Origin: Helopsaltes ochotensis
Lineage: Eukaryota; Chordata; Aves; Passeriformes; Locustellidae
NCBI GenBank assembly: GCA_013400155.1
Contig: VXBM01000420.1
Span: 293,409 to 357,408, forward strand
DNA length: 64,000 nt
Direction of reading: 5' to 3'
The position numbers were made by a program, and so were the translations under genes. Every line of letters starts with the position of its first letter. Position 1 is the first letter of the stretch. Below, in pieces: positions 61,331 through 64,000 of this stretch. A model generated the notes under the pieces. It was not told the origin of the DNA and did no database searches. It worked only from the letters and a program-made list of their open reading frames with translations.

Positions 61331-61399
61331 GCGGGTGCGGCATGGCGAGAAGCTGAACTGAGGTGTCCCACACCCACTAGACCCGCCGGGAGCTGCCTG

Positions 61400-63810
61400 G
61401 AATCCTGTCCGTGAAGTACAAGAAAAAGGCACATTACGTAACTCGGAGCAGGTTGCAAACTCTCCCCCAAAATCTAGGTTCTTGGCCCCAGCTGCCTTTA
61501 ATCTGTGTGAAAGCTGAGCTTTGACTACAGCATTTCTCTTACCAAACCACGGTGAGAATGAGTGCTCGCAGGGCTCCGGGCTGGGCCGTGGTGGTGTGGC
61601 GGTGGGTACAGCACTCCCCCATCCCGAGTGGACTGTGCACCCCGAGGCTGCTCTTCCTTAATGCCCATCGCTGATCTGCTCATGTCCCAGTGACCCCCGA
61701 GGTTACAGTGCCTTCCTTCATAATTAACCATGCGCCATAGTTGCAGCCAGCCACCCCAAACCTAAAGCCAGAATAACTGAAGTGGCATTTTGTGCTCCTC
61801 AGGTGCCTGTGTTGAACTTCAGAGTTCAGGGTCCGTATGGCCCATAGGCTCTTTTCTTTATCTTCTTTCCTTCTCTTACCCCAGTCTGACCTATAGAAAC
61901 TGTCGCTGCAAAACCACATTGAAAGAAAAAGATCTTGTAAAGTTCAGTGGAAATACATTTCTCACATTTCAGTCAGTCTAGAGGAAAGCAAGCAGAGTCT
62001 AATGTGTTTGCAAGAGAATTCTTTTGTTGTGATTAGTGTGTAATAGCTGTATCAACACAGATGTCTTTCTGTTCAGCTCGAAGGAAATGACTTACAGAGC
62101 CTTTGTTTTCACTTGAGGGATTTCCTCCAACTTACTTTGGCACTGTGGCCATATCTCCCATGCCTGTCACACTACTGCTGAGACCTGGGAGTCACAGGGC
62201 TGAGTGCCTAGTGTGTGGGGTCTTTCTGTTTTAAATACACGGGCAGTCTCCATGCAGCCACCAGCCCATGTCACCACTTCCCCTTCCCTCCGTATCCACA
62301 CATTTGTGGTAGCACACACTCGGATATCCATTCAGACATCTTCACCCACTGCCACTGATGCGGTCAGTTTTGCAAACAGGCAACTATTGCTTCGTTTTTC
62401 AAGCAATGGCAGCTACAGCTTTCCTCACCCCCTCTGTTGCTGCTGCTGTGGCACAGGGAAAGGGCAATAAAACCGAACAGTAAAGGAGGAACTTGAAATA
62501 GGTTGCCCCATATGGTGCTCTTTCTGAGCTCTGGAAAGAAGTGGTGTCTAGCAGAGAACTAGATTATGTGTTATACTACATTGTGGCTTAACCAGCAGCA
62601 GCTACATTACTCCTGTGCCTTCACTCCAGAGCTGCAGCAGAAGCAAAGGGACAGCAAGACACATCTCTGTGGTTCAAAACGTGGCCATTGCAATGCTGAA
62701 GTTGTTCTTCTTACTGAGCGGGGGTTAACTACTTTGATGTTGATCAGTCAACTGACAGAGCATTTGTGGTGGACATGTGGATCACAAACTTGCTTGCAAA
62801 CTTTATAGAGTTTGCAGTTCTCTGTTCCCTTCCCGTGTCATCTACTGCAATGGCAAAGGATATCACCAGGATGGTGGAATCAAAGCAACTACAGGATGAC
62901 ACTCTTCTGAGGATTTTGCTCTACTACTAAGGAAAAAGTAGTGGTGAAGAGTGCTTGTGGCAAACTCTTGAGGAGGAAGTCTCCACTTTGGGAAAGACTG
63001 AGGCTTATGAAATTTCAGGCCCACATGTAGTGTAAAGTACCAAAGAGAGAAAGACAAATACGCAAGCTGTCTGGCAACTTTAATAGATCACTTTTCCAAC
63101 AGTTTTTCACCTATTGATGCTTCATCATCTCATGGTTCATGCCCACTCTCTCTTTGAAGCCAGTGTTGTTCTTTTGGGTAGGCTCTTGAGTTCAAAAACC
63201 CACTCTGTAATATTTTTAGTCAGAGAGGCATCTCTACCAATCCATTGATCACAGAAAGGCTTTTTTCTTTTTTTCCTTTACATGCCAGTCAAATCCTCTT
63301 TGTCCCTTCATTTCTCAGAGGATTCTTTCAATTTAGTCACCGAGCATCTCTTTGTTTATTTCTCTTCCCTCACTTGTATGGGCAGAGAAAACACTCTTAA
63401 GTAAGAACCCTGTGAATGAGAGAAAAATTGCATTAATTCTTCATTATCTGGTTTCCCTATCAGCAAACATTTTCCTTTCTCCATAGCTTTGGCCCAGTTT
63501 TGAGAGATTTGGGGAGTGATAATTCCATTGTACTGCTGAAAGTAACTAAACAGTGGTGTGTAATAGAGACCTACCATAAAATACTCTTTCTTGCGGTAAA
63601 TATTGTTGTCTTGAAGGTGTATGCCAGTTCAGTGCCAGCCACTAGGTTCTGTTTTGTTGCAGCAAATGTGAGAATGTATCCTGGCTGTGCCACAGTTTTG
63701 AGGAGACATACATCGTGTCAAGAAGCAAAAGCATCAACATAGCAACAGGTTGGGACGTTGGTGCAGAGTAATATCAACTGTGTTATGTCTGGTAAAATGT
63801 GTCTGTTATG
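61400..63810. other. Upstream DNA, no gene seen
   Basis: About 2.4 kb beyond the CpG island. Open frames such as 62204-62470 (plus) and 63356-63577 (minus) are single, short and without recognised domains or good splice context. In other vertebrates SLAIN2 lies on this side of TEC, but no exon of it is visible here. Confidence 0.55.
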
Positions 63811-63814
63811 GACA

Positions 63815-64000
63815 AATGCCACGGGAGGGAAAGGCACTTGTCCAATGGAGTTATGGTGGGTGTGATCACAAGGCACATACAGGGCAACTAGGGGATAAGG
63901 CCCAGACAACACAGGTTCCTAAGAAAGGCAGGTCCTGCCTGACCAACCTGATCTCCCTTTTATGACCAGGTGACCCACCTGGTAGATGAGAAAGGCTGTG
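63815..64000 (+). mobile_element. CR1 LINE ORF2 fragment running off the right edge
   Basis: The plus strand reads GGCAGGTCCTGCCTGACCAA and CTGATCTCCCTTTTATGACC, then a VTHLVDE-like stretch, matching the reverse-transcriptase region of avian CR1 just before the FSKAFD motif. A frame break is already visible (an extra base in the CTCCCTTTTATG block). The element continues past base 64000. Confidence 0.85.

Larger units (their letters stand above)
60880..61395. promoter_or_regulatory. TEC: CpG island, likely TEC promoter
   Basis: About 500 bp of very GC-rich, CpG-dense DNA (many CGCG, GGCGG and CCGCC motifs) in an otherwise AT-rich window. It lies upstream of the TEC coding exons in the right orientation and has a good minus-strand donor. 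No other gene start is visible nearby. It might also drive antisense or bidirectional transcription to the right. Confidence 0.75.

Noticed and set aside
60715..61470. Long overlapping open frames on both strands (up to 251 codons) in the CpG island
   Set aside because: High GC makes stop codons rare in all frames. The products are Arg/Ala/Pro/Gly-rich with no domain, and the region fits a promoter and non-coding exon better.
63356..63577. 73-codon minus-strand frame with a protein-like composition (SHSQGSYLRVFSLP near its end)
   Set aside because: No recognised family, no flanking exons with matching phase, and no repeat context I can name; one frame of this length is expected by chance.
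1..64000. CRISPR arrays, operons, tRNA or rRNA genes, integrated mobile islands
   Set aside because: The window is vertebrate intron-exon sequence. I saw no regularly spaced repeats, no tRNA-like cloverleaf boxes and no rRNA.

Overview
The window is vertebrate nuclear DNA, almost certainly from a bird. The protein-coding signal is a set of short exons with canonical GT/AG splice sites and matching phases. The recognisable interspersed repeats are avian: several fragments of CR1 LINEs and two solo LTRs of a bird endogenous-retrovirus family. The LTR family suggests a neoavian species, but I cannot name it.

Two genes of the Tec family of non-receptor tyrosine kinases lie head to tail on the minus strand, the order TXK-TEC that I know from other vertebrates. 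TXK occupies the left end. Eleven coding exons (9577 down to 357) run from the initiator Met and its palmitoylatable cysteine string through SH3 and SH2 to the DFG motif of the kinase domain. The remaining kinase C-lobe exons lie beyond base 1. TEC is complete as a coding sequence: seventeen coding exons from 45801 down to a TGA at 18401-18403, 630 codons plus stop. They encode the PH domain, the zinc-binding BTK motif, a proline-rich segment, SH3, SH2 and kinase. A CpG island at about 60.88-61.40 kb with a good minus-strand splice donor at 61115/61116 is the likely TEC promoter and non-coding first exon.

Layout from left to right: TXK exons and introns (1-9.6 kb); TXK-TEC intergenic DNA (about 9.8-17.4 kb) with no recognised gene; TEC 3' UTR and kinase exons (17.4-21.8 kb); SH2 and SH3 exons (22.5-27.3 kb); a short proline-rich-region exon (27.8 kb); BTK-motif and PH exons (29.2-32.1 kb), with an antisense LTR in one intron; a 13.6 kb intron with two CR1 fragments; the first coding exon (45.7-45.8 kb); a 15 kb first intron with a long CR1 remnant, a 19-bp perfect inverted repeat and a solo LTR; the CpG island; then upstream DNA that enters another CR1 copy at the right edge.

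Both kinases act downstream of antigen and cytokine receptors in haematopoietic cells. TEC is recruited to membranes through PH-phosphoinositide binding, TXK through palmitoylation of its N-terminal cysteines. Corresponding exons from SH3 to the DFG motif have nearly identical lengths and phases in both genes, the signature of tandem duplication.

I found no previously undescribed system. The most interesting local points are a TEC proline-rich exon that has lost its first PxxP motif, out-of-frame upstream ATGs at both start codons, a TXK start region that preserves dual initiation, and an unexplained long inverted repeat in TEC intron 1.
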